Assembly (NCBI GenBank): GCA_025996895.1
Contig: BNTW01000023.1
Location: forward strand, 1 to 35,491
Source of the DNA: Bacteroidia bacterium
GTDB lineage: Bacteria; Bacteroidota; Bacteroidia; Bacteroidales; Azobacteroidaceae
DNA length: 35,491 nucleotides
Direction of reading: 5' to 3'
Shown: piece by piece, positions 1 through 10,800 of the stretch
Layout of the letters: the number at the start of each line of letters is the position of its first letter
Position numbering within the stretch: the stretch's first letter is position 1
The notes under the pieces: generated by a model
Databases searched by the model: none
The model's input: only the letters and a program-made list of their open reading frames with translations
What the model was told of the DNA's origin: nothing
Made by a program: the position numbers and the translations under genes

Positions 1-38
1 GGAGGCGCAGACACACAAAATTATTGTGAAATAATGTT

Positions 39-126
39 GTCATTGCGGCGAAGGCCGCAATCCCCTGCCCATCGTTAAACAGTCATTAACGGACATTAGG
101 GGATTGCGCGTCAAGCGCGCAATGAC
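39..126. repeat. Nested palindromic repeat element (MITE/REP-like)
   Basis: The outer arms 39-66 and 98-126 are inverted copies of the pattern GTCATTGC...GCAATCCCCT. Each arm is itself a hairpin: ATTGCGGC/GCCGCAAT at 42-49 and 54-61, and ATTGCGCG/CGCGCAAT at 103-110 and 116-123. The centre holds a third hairpin, CGTTAA/TTAACG at 73-78 and 86-91. The whole folds as a symmetric three-leaf structure. A single arm of the same family lies in the GH35 gene at 18610-18636. No coding region was recognised here. Family membership is inferred from sequence similarity within this window only. Confidence 0.75.
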
Positions 127-179
127 ACACATGGCAAAAAAAACCTATCGGGAAGTTCGCATAACATTTAATTTCCGGC

Positions 180-207
180 GTAGGGGCGTTGCGCGCAACG
201 CCCCTAC
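180..207. repeat. 28-bp perfect palindrome followed by a T-tract
   Basis: This is a perfect 28-bp palindrome with ends GTAGGGGCG and CGCCCCTAC, followed at once by six Ts. It could act as a terminator for an upstream plus-strand gene outside the window. Its length and ends match three other 28-bp palindromes at 18707, 22043 and 22299, so it is more likely a repeat-family member that may also terminate transcription. It lies 17 bases upstream of the secDF -33 box. Confidence 0.75.
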
Positions 208-223
208 TTTTTTGTAAAAATAA

Positions 224-255
224 TTTGTAGAATACGACAAAAAAGACTATATTTG
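224..255 (+). promoter_or_regulatory. secDF promoter (Bacteroidetes -33/-7 type)
   Basis: TTTG at 224-227 and TATATTTG at 248-255 are 20 bases apart, matching the Bacteroidetes consensus TTTG-N19-21-TAnnTTTG. Transcription would start near 262, leaving a leader of about 50 bases before the ATG at 312. This argues against the in-frame TTG at 267 as the start. Confidence 0.7.
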
Positions 256-311
256 CGCGCTGAAAATTGGCCTTTAAGCAAATTAATATTAAAAAACAAA
301 ATAAATTTCAA

Positions 312-3293
312 ATGCAAAACAAAGGGTTTATAAAATTTCTCGCTATTGCACTTACTTTGGTAAGTCTATTTTATTTGTCATTTACGGTAGTTACAAATAA
401 ATATTACAAAGAGGCGAAAGCGTATGCAGGCGGTGTTCCCGCTTTGGAAAGTCAGTATTTGGATTCCCTCGCCAAGGAAAAAGTCTGGTTGGGCTACAGC
501 CTCGAAAAATGCCGTACGATGGAAATCAATCTCGGTCTCGACCTGAAAGGCGGTATGAGTGTGATTATGGAAATTGCTGCTCAAGACGTGTTGAAGGCTC
601 TTTCCGACAATAATCCGGATCCGGTTTTCAATCAGGCGTTAGCCAAAGCAAGTGAATTGCAGAGTAAAGGTCAAAGCGACTATATTTCTGCTTTCGCGAG
701 CGCGTATAAACAGTTAGATCCGAACGCCAAACTGTCGGCGATCTTCGGCACTTACGAATTGCGTGATAAAATTCGTCCGCAAAGTTCGAACGAAGAAGTG
801 ATCGGTGTGTTGCGCGGCGAATTGAAAAGTGCGTACGACAACTCGTTCAACGTGTTGCGAAACCGTATCGACCGTTTCGGCGTCGTTGCCCCCAACATTC
901 AAAATATGGATCGGGAAGGTTGGATTTCAATCGAGCTTCCGGGTGTGAAAGACCGCGACCGCGTGCGCGAACTGTTGCAGGGAACGGCTAACCTCGAATT
1001 TTGGGAAACTTATATGGAATCCGAAATTCACCAGACATTGATTTTGGCTAATAATATTATTCGCGATTCTATCCAAGCCGCTCACCATCAGCCGACAGAA
1101 CAACCGGCTGTGGAAACCGTAGCGCAGGAAACAATTGCGCAAGCGGATACGTTAGCCGGTTTATTGATTGAAGACAGTTCGACGGTGGAAGCACAGGAAG
1201 AAATTGCCCGCGAAGCAGCTATAGAAAATTCGCAATGGCCGTTGTTCGCACTGTTGAGCTTAAATCCGGGACAACCGCACCAATATTGTGTTGTGTCGAG
1301 TGCGCACAAAAGTGAAATTTCGAAAGTCAATGCTTATTTAAATAATTCAAAGGTAAAAGCGTTGTTGGACGCTAACCGTATCAGTTTGAAATGGACAGTG
1401 AAACCGGAAAACGAAAACAGCGATGTTTATCAGTTAATCGCGTTGAAAGTCAATTATATCGACGGCAAGCCGAAACCGGTGTTGAGCGGCGACATTATCC
1501 AGGATGCTACCGACCATTTCAGTCAATATTCTTCGTTTGCTGAAGTCAGCATGACGATGAAGAGCGAAGCAGCTAAAGTGTGGGCGCGGTTGACCAAAGA
1601 CAATATCGGCCGTTCTATTGCTATCGTTTTGGACGACGCCGTTTATTCTTTCCCGACCGTGCAAACGGAAATCTCCGGCGGAACATCGAGTATCACCGGA
1701 CATTTCACCAGCCAGGACGCCAAAGACTTGGCCAACGTGTTGAAATCGGGACGTATGTCGGCACGCGCGCAAATTGTGCAGGAAGAAATTGTCGGCCCGT
1801 CTTTGGGACAACAAGCCATCGATCGCGGATTTATTTCATTCGGTTTTGCATTGCTCGTCCTCGTATTGTATTTGATTGTGATGTACGGCTGGAAACCGGG
1901 ATTGATTGCCAGCGGTGCGTTGGTGTTTAACCTGTTCTTCTCGCTCGGCGTGATGGCGTCGTTCCATGTCGTCCTGACGCTTTCGGGTATTGCCGGTATC
2001 GTGCTGGCGTTGGCGTTGGCCGTCGATGCGAACGTGTTGATTTACGAACGCATCAAAGAAGAAATGCGGGGCGGTAAGGTACTGAAAAAAGCGGTGGAAG
2101 AAGGCTACGGCAAAGCATTCTCTGCGATTTTCGACGCCAACTTGACCTCATTAATTACCGGTGTTATCCTCCTGGTATTCGGGACAGGGCCTATTCGCGG
2201 TTTCGCTTTTACCTTGATTATCGGTATCGTGGTTTCGTTCTTTACGGCTGTATTCTTGACACACGTGCTTTATGATGCCTTGTTGTCAAAAAATAAATTA
2301 CAAAATCTGGTATTTACAACGCCGATTTCCAAAAACTTCTTAGTGGATCCGAAGTTCAATTTCTTGAAGGATATAAAATTACTGTATGTAATTGCAGCAG
2401 CTATTGTTGTGATTGCGATTGGTGCTTTTGTTGCCAGAGGCTTAAATCAGGGGATTGACTATACCGGTGGTCGAAATTATGTTATTAAGTTCCACCAACC
2501 AATTAATACGGTTGAGGCACAGGAATTGCTGGCTCCGGAATTTGAAGATCACGTACCGAGTGTCATTACGATCGGAGAATCCAATCAAGTACGGGTTTCG
2601 ACCAACTACTTAATTAACTCAAGCGATCTTTCGGTAGATAGTATTATTCAAATCAAATTGTATAACGGTCTGAAAAAATTGCTTCCGGAAGGAACAACTT
2701 ACGACCAATTTATGAACGACGGTTATATTCAGAGCCAGACGAAAGTAGGGCCGAGCATTGCCGACGATTTGAAACAAAAAGCGATTTGGGCAATTTGCTT
2801 GTCGGTATTGGCGATTGGCTTGTATATCCTGTTCCGTTTCCGCGATATTTCCTATTCGGTAGGGACGATCATCGCTTTGGCATTCGACGTTATATTTGTG
2901 ATTGGTGCTTATTGCTTGCTGTGGGGTATCGTACCATTCTCGCTGGAAGTCGATCAGACGTTTATCGGGGCCATCCTGACTGTCGTCGGGTACTCCATGA
3001 ACGATAAGGTGGTTATCTTCGACCGTGTGCGCGAATACACACATTTGTATCCGAAGCACAACAAGTTTGAAATCTTTAACGGTGCGTTGAACTCCACATT
3101 AGACCGTACGTTTAACACGTCGTTTAGTACGTTCCTCGTGCTGTTGATTATCTTCTTCTTTGGTGGCGAATCTATTCGTAGCTTCTCGTTTGCCATGTTG
3201 TTGGGAGTTGTTATCGGAACGCTTTCCTCCTTATTCGTAGCCGCCCCGATCGCTTACCAAATTCAGGGCAGGAAAGTGAAGAAACAGAAATAA
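312..3293 (+). CDS. secDF: Fused protein translocase subunit SecDF
   Basis: This inner-membrane SecD-SecF fusion helps the Sec translocon by using the proton motive force to pull exported proteins through. From the ATG at 312 the product is 993 residues and begins MQNKGFIKFLAIALTLVSLF, a first membrane helix typical of the family. The SecD half has a large periplasmic region and the VDANVLIYERIKEEM motif. The SecF half starts near 2340, with GIDYTGGRNY and later GYSMNDKVVIFDRVREY. About twelve membrane segments are expected. A Gln/Glu/Ala-rich linker (around 1080-1230) interrupts the periplasmic SecD domain. The frame extends back to a TTG at 267, but the promoter and the hydrophobic start favour 312. 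The gene stands alone and converges with the next one. Confidence 0.96.
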   Translation: MQNKGFIKFLAIALTLVSLFYLSFTVVTNKYYKEAKAYAGGVPALESQYLDSLAKEKVWLGYSLEKCRTMEINLGLDLKGGMSVIMEIAAQDVLKALSDNNPDPVFNQALAKASELQSKGQSDYISAFASAYKQLDPNAKLSAIFGTYELRDKIRPQSSNEEVIGVLRGELKSAYDNSFNVLRNRIDRFGVVAPNIQNMDREGWISIELPGVKDRDRVRELLQGTANLEFWETYMESEIHQTLILANNIIRDSIQAAHHQPTEQPAVETVAQETIAQADTLAGLLIEDSSTVEAQEEIAREAAIENSQWPLFALLSLNPGQPHQYCVVSSAHKSEISKVNAYLNNSKVKALLDANRISLKWTVKPENENSDVYQLIALKVNYIDGKPKPVLSGDIIQDATDHFSQYSSFAEVSMTMKSEAAKVWARLTKDNIGRSIAIVLDDAVYSFPTVQTEISGGTSSITGHFTSQDAKDLANVLKSGRMSARAQIVQEEIVGPSLGQQAIDRGFISFGFALLVLVLYLIVMYGWKPGLIASGALVFNLFFSLGVMASFHVVLTLSGIAGIVLALALAVDANVLIYERIKEEMRGGKVLKKAVEEGYGKAFSAIFDANLTSLITGVILLVFGTGPIRGFAFTLIIGIVVSFFTAVFLTHVLYDALLSKNKLQNLVFTTPISKNFLVDPKFNFLKDIKLLYVIAAAIVVIAIGAFVARGLNQGIDYTGGRNYVIKFHQPINTVEAQELLAPEFEDHVPSVITIGESNQVRVSTNYLINSSDLSVDSIIQIKLYNGLKKLLPEGTTYDQFMNDGYIQSQTKVGPSIADDLKQKAIWAICLSVLAIGLYILFRFRDISYSVGTIIALAFDVIFVIGAYCLLWGIVPFSLEVDQTFIGAILTVVGYSMNDKVVIFDRVREYTHLYPKHNKFEIFNGALNSTLDRTFNTSFSTFLVLLIIFFFGGESIRSFSFAMLLGVVIGTLSSLFVAAPIAYQIQGRKVKKQK

Positions 3294-3324
3294 AAAAACG
3301 AAGGGTTTATCATCCGTTCTATAC

Positions 3325-3356
3325 AAAAAAGGCTGCCCGACCGGACAGCCTTTTTT
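3325..3356 (-). terminator. Bidirectional terminator between secDF and the beta-helix gene
   Basis: A hairpin at 3331-3350 (GGCTG...CAGCC) has A6 before it and T6 after it, so it can terminate both converging genes. Read on the minus strand its single non-Watson-Crick position becomes a G-U wobble; on the plus strand it is a C-A mismatch. It should therefore work better for the minus-strand gene. Confidence 0.8.
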
Positions 3357-3362
3357 CATTAT

Positions 3363-4682
3363 TTACTTTGTTCCCAAGTTTCCTTGTATATACGTATTTT
3401 TGCCATTATTAATAATATTTACTTTCCCATTGACCGTATTTTCACTGACAATGGCACGTGAAACTTTCTCACCGATAGACACTTGCGGTGCAAGGCTTCC
3501 GAAATCGCATCCACGCACTACCAGCGACCCGCCGACTGCCTGAATAGCCGCCCTGCCTTCTTTTTTCCTGTCCCATTGCACAAACATACAATCGGAAAAA
3601 CCCACCGTTCCTGTCCCGTCTATTTTTGCATTCTGATTGCAAGGCCCCCAAAAGGCACAATTTACGAAACGTACATTTCCGCGATTAGCACCTGTTACGA
3701 CTACCATGGTAGGATCATCTCCTTCCATCGCTACAAATTCGCCATTGGTAATCAATAAACCGTAAGGAGCACTTTGTTCTACCAAAATGGAAATCTGACA
3801 ATCATCGGCACCGATACCCAGAAAATTGCCGTTGCAAGATCCTTTACTGCCTGTACTGTCTCCGAATTTATAACCAACTTTATATCCGAAGCAAAACGTA
3901 TTCACCACATAATGCCAATCGGTACGTTCAAAAATAAACGCTTCTCCATGGGCTTTTTGCCACTGAATAAGAGCCGGTTTCATACTCCACCACGGATTCC
4001 AATGCACATTTTCCACTCGTCCTATATCATAAATACCATCTACATAAATGCCGCGCCGCAAGGGTTGGCCGCTGATGTTACGAATCAACGCGCGTTCGTT
4101 TTTGGAGGCATCGATGGCATTGTAAGGATTTAACATTTCCACATCCAACACAGCAGGATTTTTCCCCCGCATCGCAATCGCCCAAGGATAGGCATCCGGA
4201 ATTTTTTCGGGATCTTGCTGCGGCCAATACATAACAATTCCGCGTAAAGTGCTGTTTGTATTCAAGGTGATAAACGGCTCGGCATTTTCATTGCCTTTGT
4301 TTCCGGTAATCAAAAAAGTAGTTCCGTCATCTCCCGGCTTGGGAAGTCCGGCATTGCGAATACCATTGTGCGAGGGGACGGATTCAAACGCCCCTTTCAG
4401 CGTTATCGCTTGCGGGACATTCAAGCTGCCGGCAAAAAAATAAACCCCTCTCGGCACATAAACCGTACCGCCTTTCGTTCCAAAAAAGTCAAGTGCCTTT
4501 TGAAAGGCACGCGTGTCGTCCGTTTTACCATCTCCTTTGGCTCCGAAATTCAAAACGGAAACTACATCCGGCGATTCCGGAAACGGCTGGATATTTTCAC
4601 TCTTTTTGTTTTGAGACCAACAAGAATGAAATGTAAAAGACAAACAACAAATAACTAATAAAAATGCATTAATCTGTTTCAT
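3363..4682 (-). CDS. Secreted right-handed beta-helix protein, pectate-lyase superfamily (GH28-related)
   Basis: The 439-residue product starts MKQINAFLLVICCLSF, a signal peptide. The following HSCWSQ could be a weak lipobox, so it may be a lipoprotein. The motif VLNFGAKGDGKTDDTRAFQKAL after the signal is the hallmark of the Pectate_lyase_3 (GH28-related) beta-helix family. The rest has beta-helix-like repeats such as VVVTGANRGNVRFVNCAFWG and GSLVVRGCDFGSLAPQVSIG. Such proteins lyse, hydrolyse or bind acidic or branched polysaccharides, but no catalytic triad can be assigned with confidence. The frame can extend to 4715; the ATG at 4682 is preferred because the signal peptide begins there. 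The gene appears monocistronic, with a terminator on each side, and is not obviously part of the PUL. Confidence 0.75.
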   Translation of the reverse strand: MKQINAFLLVICCLSFTFHSCWSQNKKSENIQPFPESPDVVSVLNFGAKGDGKTDDTRAFQKALDFFGTKGGTVYVPRGVYFFAGSLNVPQAITLKGAFESVPSHNGIRNAGLPKPGDDGTTFLITGNKGNENAEPFITLNTNSTLRGIVMYWPQQDPEKIPDAYPWAIAMRGKNPAVLDVEMLNPYNAIDASKNERALIRNISGQPLRRGIYVDGIYDIGRVENVHWNPWWSMKPALIQWQKAHGEAFIFERTDWHYVVNTFCFGYKVGYKFGDSTGSKGSCNGNFLGIGADDCQISILVEQSAPYGLLITNGEFVAMEGDDPTMVVVTGANRGNVRFVNCAFWGPCNQNAKIDGTGTVGFSDCMFVQWDRKKEGRAAIQAVGGSLVVRGCDFGSLAPQVSIGEKVSRAIVSENTVNGKVNIINNGKNTYIQGNLGTK

Positions 4683-4794
4683 GATATTATTTTTTATAGT
4701 GAGTATTATTCGCAAAGTAAAGATTTCATTCTTAATAAAAGGTATAATATTTTCTTAATATAAACACCGGACAAAATAATTCGTAAAAAATATC

Positions 4795-4823
4795 AAAAAA
4801 AGAGCTGCCCAAGCGGACAGCTC
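4795..4823 (-). terminator. Terminator of the M6 protease gene
   Basis: The stem GAGCTGCCC/GGACAGCTC (4802-4810 and 4815-4823) has a four-base loop. On the minus strand it is followed by seven Ts (the A-tract at 4795-4801). It lies 26 bases beyond the stop codon. The stem closely resembles the terminator at 3331-3350. Confidence 0.85.
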
Positions 4824-4848
4824 CTTCTCTATAGACTAATCTATTTTC

Positions 4849-7800
4849 TTAACGAACGTCGATTTTAGCTCGTTCCGCACCTACGCTGATGATATAGACG
4901 CCGGGTTGACCGAGGCTAATATCCGTCTTCGTGCTGATGGCTTCGAGTTGTTTAACCAACACGCCGCTCAAATTGAAGATTTGAATCTTGGCATCGGAAG
5001 TCGCTGTTACCACTGTAAATGGAACGCCCACTTTCACCGGATTCGGATATACCTTCAAGCCGGAAGCCGTAACCACGTCTGCAATACCCGTTTTCCAGAT
5101 ATTGAACGTAACACCGCTCACGAAGTCTATCACGTAGTTATCGTTTGCAACCGCCAACGTTCCTAACAGGATTTCATACAAGCCGCCTTCTTCGCTCGGC
5201 TCACGAGTTAATTCACCCGTCAGTAAAGCGTCGGTATCGTCGAATTTCCAGCCTTCGGAAGTATAAGTCAATGCGGGATCTTCATCGCCCGATTTCTTAT
5301 ACAAATCCGCGTCGGGAGTGACAGTGAGTGTTGCCGGAGTGATAGTAAATATACTTTCCTGTGGCATAATCAAGCTATAATCCTTACTTACCAATAAATC
5401 ACCTAAGTTGATCCTGTAAGTACCTACGTTTTCACCTTCTTCTCGAGCTAATTCACCAACCAACAAGTCGGCTGTATCGTCGAATTTCCAACCTGTAATC
5501 ACATAAGTCAATTCAGGATCAGTATCACCATACACTTTTTGACTGTTATCAGCAGTTATTAAGAGAGTTGCCGGATTAATTCTAAACTCTATTCCTGATA
5601 CTAAAGTGAGAGTATAGTTATCACTAACCGACAAATCACCGATAGTAATCTCATACATTGGATCCGAATCCGTATAATATACATGCTCACCTTCTGTACG
5701 ACCTAATGCACCACTAAAAGTATCCTCTCCAAATAATTGACCGAAGATAATATTGTATGTCAATTCGGGATCAACTTCGCCATATATTTTGCTTTGACCG
5801 AAATCTGCCATAATCACTAATGAAGCCGGTGTAATCTTAGCCGAAATTTCGGGCAATTCAAGCGTGTAGTTGCCTGCCTGTTCGCCGTCCAATTCCAAAC
5901 CACTGATAACCACTGCCACCGAGTCGGCAACATTCACATCTACAAAAGCAAACTCTAAATCACCACTGAGGATTACGTCATCACCGCTTACTTTTCCGTT
6001 CAATGTCGGGAAGCCGGATACGACTACATCCGTCGTTGCGTCATACACTTTATTGCTTGCTTTCAAACCTTTTACTATCAGCGTTTTCGGCGTGATATTG
6101 CCGGTCGAAACGATCGTATTTTTAGCCAGATAATATTCGCTTGCGAGGTTATCGAAACCAATCGTAACGGTTACGTTTTTGCCTTCACCTGCATTTCTGT
6201 CGGCGAATACGGCACTTTCAACCGTATAATCCGTTCCTGCAACCAATGCGGTGTCGGCGTCCAAACCTGCGAATGCGATACTATCTACCACAGCCGCTGT
6301 TTTTCCGTCATATACCTTATCGGCAATAAAAGCGGTGAACGAAACCGGTTTGAAGCTGATAGAATCGGTGTAAGTAATGGCCGATTCGCAACCGGTTGAG
6401 CCGACATACGATACACCAAAGGCATATTTTCCGGCTTCCGTCAAAGTCGTCGCAAACGTCTTGACATCAAGCGTGCTTTCAGCAATCTTTTCATCATTTT
6501 GGTAAATGTTGAATTTAGCCGGTGCTTTCACTTTCGGTGCTTCCACCTTCACATCGTCAATAGTCATCCAAAGGATGTCGGTGCAATTGAAGTGGCGGAA
6601 CGCGAGATAAACCGTTTTACCGGCATAAGCCGACAAATCGATGACACGCGATTGACTTCCTTCGGGTATCAATTGCGGACGTGCCAATCCTTTGACTTTT
6701 TGTATCGGAGAAACAGCCTGTGCGCCTGTGGGGCCGGTCAATGTTTCTTCAAACAACAACGTGAAAGAAGACGGGTCGGTATCGGTGGTTGATACAAATA
6801 CGCCGTAATGTTCTTCGGGCAAATAGGGATACGACCATACATTGTAGCTCAATCTACTACCAGCGCGCAAGTCAATTTGCGGACTAACCAGCCAGTTGTC
6901 GGGCGTTAATGCTTCGTATGTGGTAAGACTCCACGAATCCGAACTCATATAACCGTCGCCATCACCATAATCTTCCAAGTACCAGCCTTGACCATCTCCG
7001 TCAGCGTCGATAGTCGTCCAATCTGCCGGCAATCCTGCATTGAAATCTTCCAGGAACAATACATCAATATCGCCCTGCGGAGTTCCACCCGGCGGAATAA
7101 CTACCGGTGTATAATCCCAAGCCAGATTTACTTCATTGGCAGCACGTTCGGCTGTTACTTCTTCCGGTGCATTGTCGCATTCCGAAACATAAGTAACGTT
7201 CAATTCAACAGCCGGAGAAGAAACTTCGTCTTCATAAATGGCTTTCACCGTATAAGTATAAGTACCGGAAGCATCTACCGTATCGAAGTAACCCAATTCG
7301 GTCGTTTCGCCAATAACTGCATCGTCGCGGCTAATTTCGTATTTAACGACTTCGGGCAATACCGGTGCAGCTTTTTCACTCGGTTGTACAAAACCTTCCG
7401 TAGCAGAAAGTTTGCCGGTGCTTGTGCGATTTTCAACATCCGGCAAAGCCGAAAGTTGAATCGGAGCAGCATCCAATCCCTGGTGATAAGCAGCAATACC
7501 GTCGATAATCCAGTTACCATTCAGGGTAGCACCCAATTCAGTAGCGGTAGCCCAAGAGCCTTGGAAGAACATCAAGTTTCCGCGTCCTTCGATGGCACCC
7601 GGCATTTGCATAGCAGCCGGATGTCCGGTCGTAGTGTTGCAACGCACGCCGATCCAAAGTTCTTTTGTCGGATCGATGGACACAGGTGTATCCAATGCGA
7701 TATCGTTCCATGCTTCCACTGTCTGAGAAGTTACTACCTGGTCAACAAGTAACGTACCGGCGTCGCGGGCTTCGTCACTCCAGCTTCCGCCTTGCCATAC

Positions 7801-10800
7801 GCGAATAGAATAAGTAGTAATCGCCTTATCATACACCGGAATAAACCGTACTTTCGTCAGCAATAAGCCATCGGCCGATTGCAGTTGTTCGGGAGTGAAA
7901 CGCGCTGCAATGTCGAAATCGGCAGCCGAACTTGTCCCGATGTTACTGTGCGTACCGCTTTCATAAGTATGATAACGATATTTTTCAGCATATTTCGGTG
8001 TTTCCCAAGTAAATGTACCTTCGTGTTCCCAAGTGGTCGCGCTCAGGTTACTTACCGGACGATGTGCGTCGCCGAGTTCAACCACTGCAACCGTCTTGGA
8101 TTTCGCAGCTGTTTCAATCGTTCCGTTGGTATAAAGAGCTTTCACACTGTAAGTATGCGAGCCCACAGCCACATCCGTTAATTCCAAAGTCGTTTCCGAA
8201 ATGCCTTCAGCAATCAGTTCATCATTGTCATAAACATTGAATGCCGGCACATACGGATTATCGCCGGCTGATTCGGGAGCGGTGATTTTCACGTCATCGA
8301 TATTAATTCTAAACCAATCCGAACAATTGAAATGACGGAATGCAATATAAACCGTTTGACCTGCATAAGTCGACAAATCGATGGTTTTCTGATACCAAGC
8401 ACCTTGTGCATGTTCAGGAGCGTCGGGAACGCGGAACAAATCGCCGCTGACCTTACCACTGACTTTATTGCCGGCAACAGCCGTCAAGGTTTCTTCCTTT
8501 AATAAAGTGAACGAACTGGTGCTTGTATTCGTCGTAGAAATATAAACACCATAATGTTCAGCTGCCCAAGCTGCGTCTTGTGCATTCACATAATATTCTA
8601 ATGTATTATCAGAAGTTAATGTAACAGCCGGAGAAATCAACCAGTTGTCAGGATACAAAACGCCACTTTGATAAGAAGCAGAAGTAGCAAAGCCTATTCC
8701 TCCATGAGGAATTAATGCCGAGTTGTCGTTCGTATTCAATTGATACCAAGTAAATCCATCGCCATCGGCATCGACAGATGTCCAACCGGTCGGCAGTCCT
8801 GCCGTACTTCCACCTTCAAAACCTTCTTCCAAAAGCACAGTTCCGTTGCCGGAGCTTGCATCTTCTACCGTCCAGTTGAGCGATACATCGTAAGCCACCA
8901 CTTTGGCATCTAATGTTGCCACCGGCTTGTATGGATTTTCGGTTTCAACCGCTACACAAACAGGATCGGAAACGCCTGTTTCATAAGTCGTAGTCGTTTC
9001 GATGATGCTTATGTCGTCCAACAGCAATGCATATTCGTCCGAGCAATTGAAATGACGGAATGCGATATAAACCGTTTGGCCTGCATACGTCGACAAATCA
9101 ATCGTGCGTTGTTTCCACGATCCTTGTGCATATTCGGGACCTGACAAATCTCTATTTCCTTTCACGTTATTGCCCGATACGGCAGTCATTGTTTCTTCCG
9201 AAAGCAATGTAAACGAAGATAAACTCGTATTCGTTGTAGAGATATAAACGCCGTAATGTTCAGCTGCATAACTGGTATTAAAAGCAGACACATAATATTC
9301 CAATGTATTGTTATCCGTCAGGGTAATAGCCGGAGAAATCAACCAGTTATCGGGAGTAAGAGCACTGCCATTATACGAATACGACATGGCAAATCTGCTT
9401 CCACTGTGAGCATAAGCTGCCCCAGTGTAAATACCCCAATTATTAGCGTCACCATCAGCGTCATTTACTAACCAACCCGCTACGCTACTTTCAAAATCTT
9501 GCGAGAAAATAGTCGTTTGCGAAACGATAGGATTGCTATAAACCGCTTTTACACAATAGTCGTAAGCAGTTATCATGGCAACCGTATTATCGGTATAAGA
9601 GGCTTGGGTAACTTCAGCAATTTCCACTCCGTCGCGTTCAACCTTGTAAGAAGCCGGTGCATGAGCTGCCAATTGCGGCGATGTAGCAGCAGCTACATTT
9701 TTCACGCTTGCCGTACTTACTTTTTCAACGCTCGAAACCGATTTCGCCGTAACAACTGTTTCGTAAGGAATGGCCGACAAAATAGCGGGTGCACCGCTTT
9801 CGTCTGCATAACCTACTTTACCCAGAATTGTCCAGTTTTCATTGGCTGAGCCTGTATAAGTTGACCAGCTTGTCCATGCGCCGTCAATATAAATCATATC
9901 GCCTTTACCTACTACGGCAGGGCCGGCATCGACAGTAGCAGGATAAACACCTGTGTCAGCACCGAGTTTCACAGCATGAAGACCAATCCACAGTTCTTCC
10001 GATCCGCTGATAGTCACCGGCGTTGTCAATGTTACGGTATTCCAACCGTTGATATAAGTTGGCACAGGTTGTTCATATACCAATTGTGCAGGACCATCAG
10101 CATTGCCGCCTGTCCAAACGCGAATGGTATAAGCCACCGTACTCGGATTTACGCCTGCTGCTGACGAGGGATAGGTTCCAAAGGTAACCTCGCTCAACTG
10201 CATGCCGGCATATTTCTGTACGTCTTCTATACTGAAACGGGCAGCCATCGAGAAATCCAGACTCCCCCGGTAAGCATTGTCGATCGTTGAACTCGAATAA
10301 CCGATAATTCCGCCCGAATAAGGAGCATCCCACGTCAGTTTCACGTCCGTAAGACTTGCCTTTGCTTTCAGGTTTTCAACCGGTTTGTTCGGATTGATGG
10401 GTTTCAATGTCGTCGTTTCCACACAAACAGCTTCCGAAGTGCAAGCATTGTCATAAACGACTGAAACACAATAGGAATAAGTCGTTTCTTGTGTTACGGT
10501 TGCATCTTCATACGAAGGAGAAGTCGTATCGCCGATTTCTACACCATCCCGATAGATAATGTATTTCGTAATCGTCGCCGGTGCTTTTTCCAAACCGGTA
10601 TTTATTTTGCCTGCAACAGCTTTTAACTGTTTGCCTGCTTTTGCTTTTTGCAAGAAAGACGTATTGGCTTTCTGCGATTCGAAGCTCGATTTCAACAACA
10701 CAGGCGCACCGCTTGCACCGTCTAAATAGGCTTGCAAACAGTAATTTCTTCCTAACGGAATGCCTAAATCTTCAAAAGCCACCCAGCCATCTACATCGTA

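Noticed and set aside
1..38. End of an upstream gene at the left edge
   Set aside because: Too short to assign a frame or product; nothing recognisable is visible.
267..311. Longer SecDF N-terminus from a TTG at 267
   Set aside because: The promoter -7 box ends at 255, which would leave almost no leader. The ATG at 312 begins directly with the usual first membrane helix.
1434..1814. Open frames antisense to secDF and similar overlapping frames elsewhere
   Set aside because: They are shadows of strongly supported genes, with no recognisable domains or promoters of their own.
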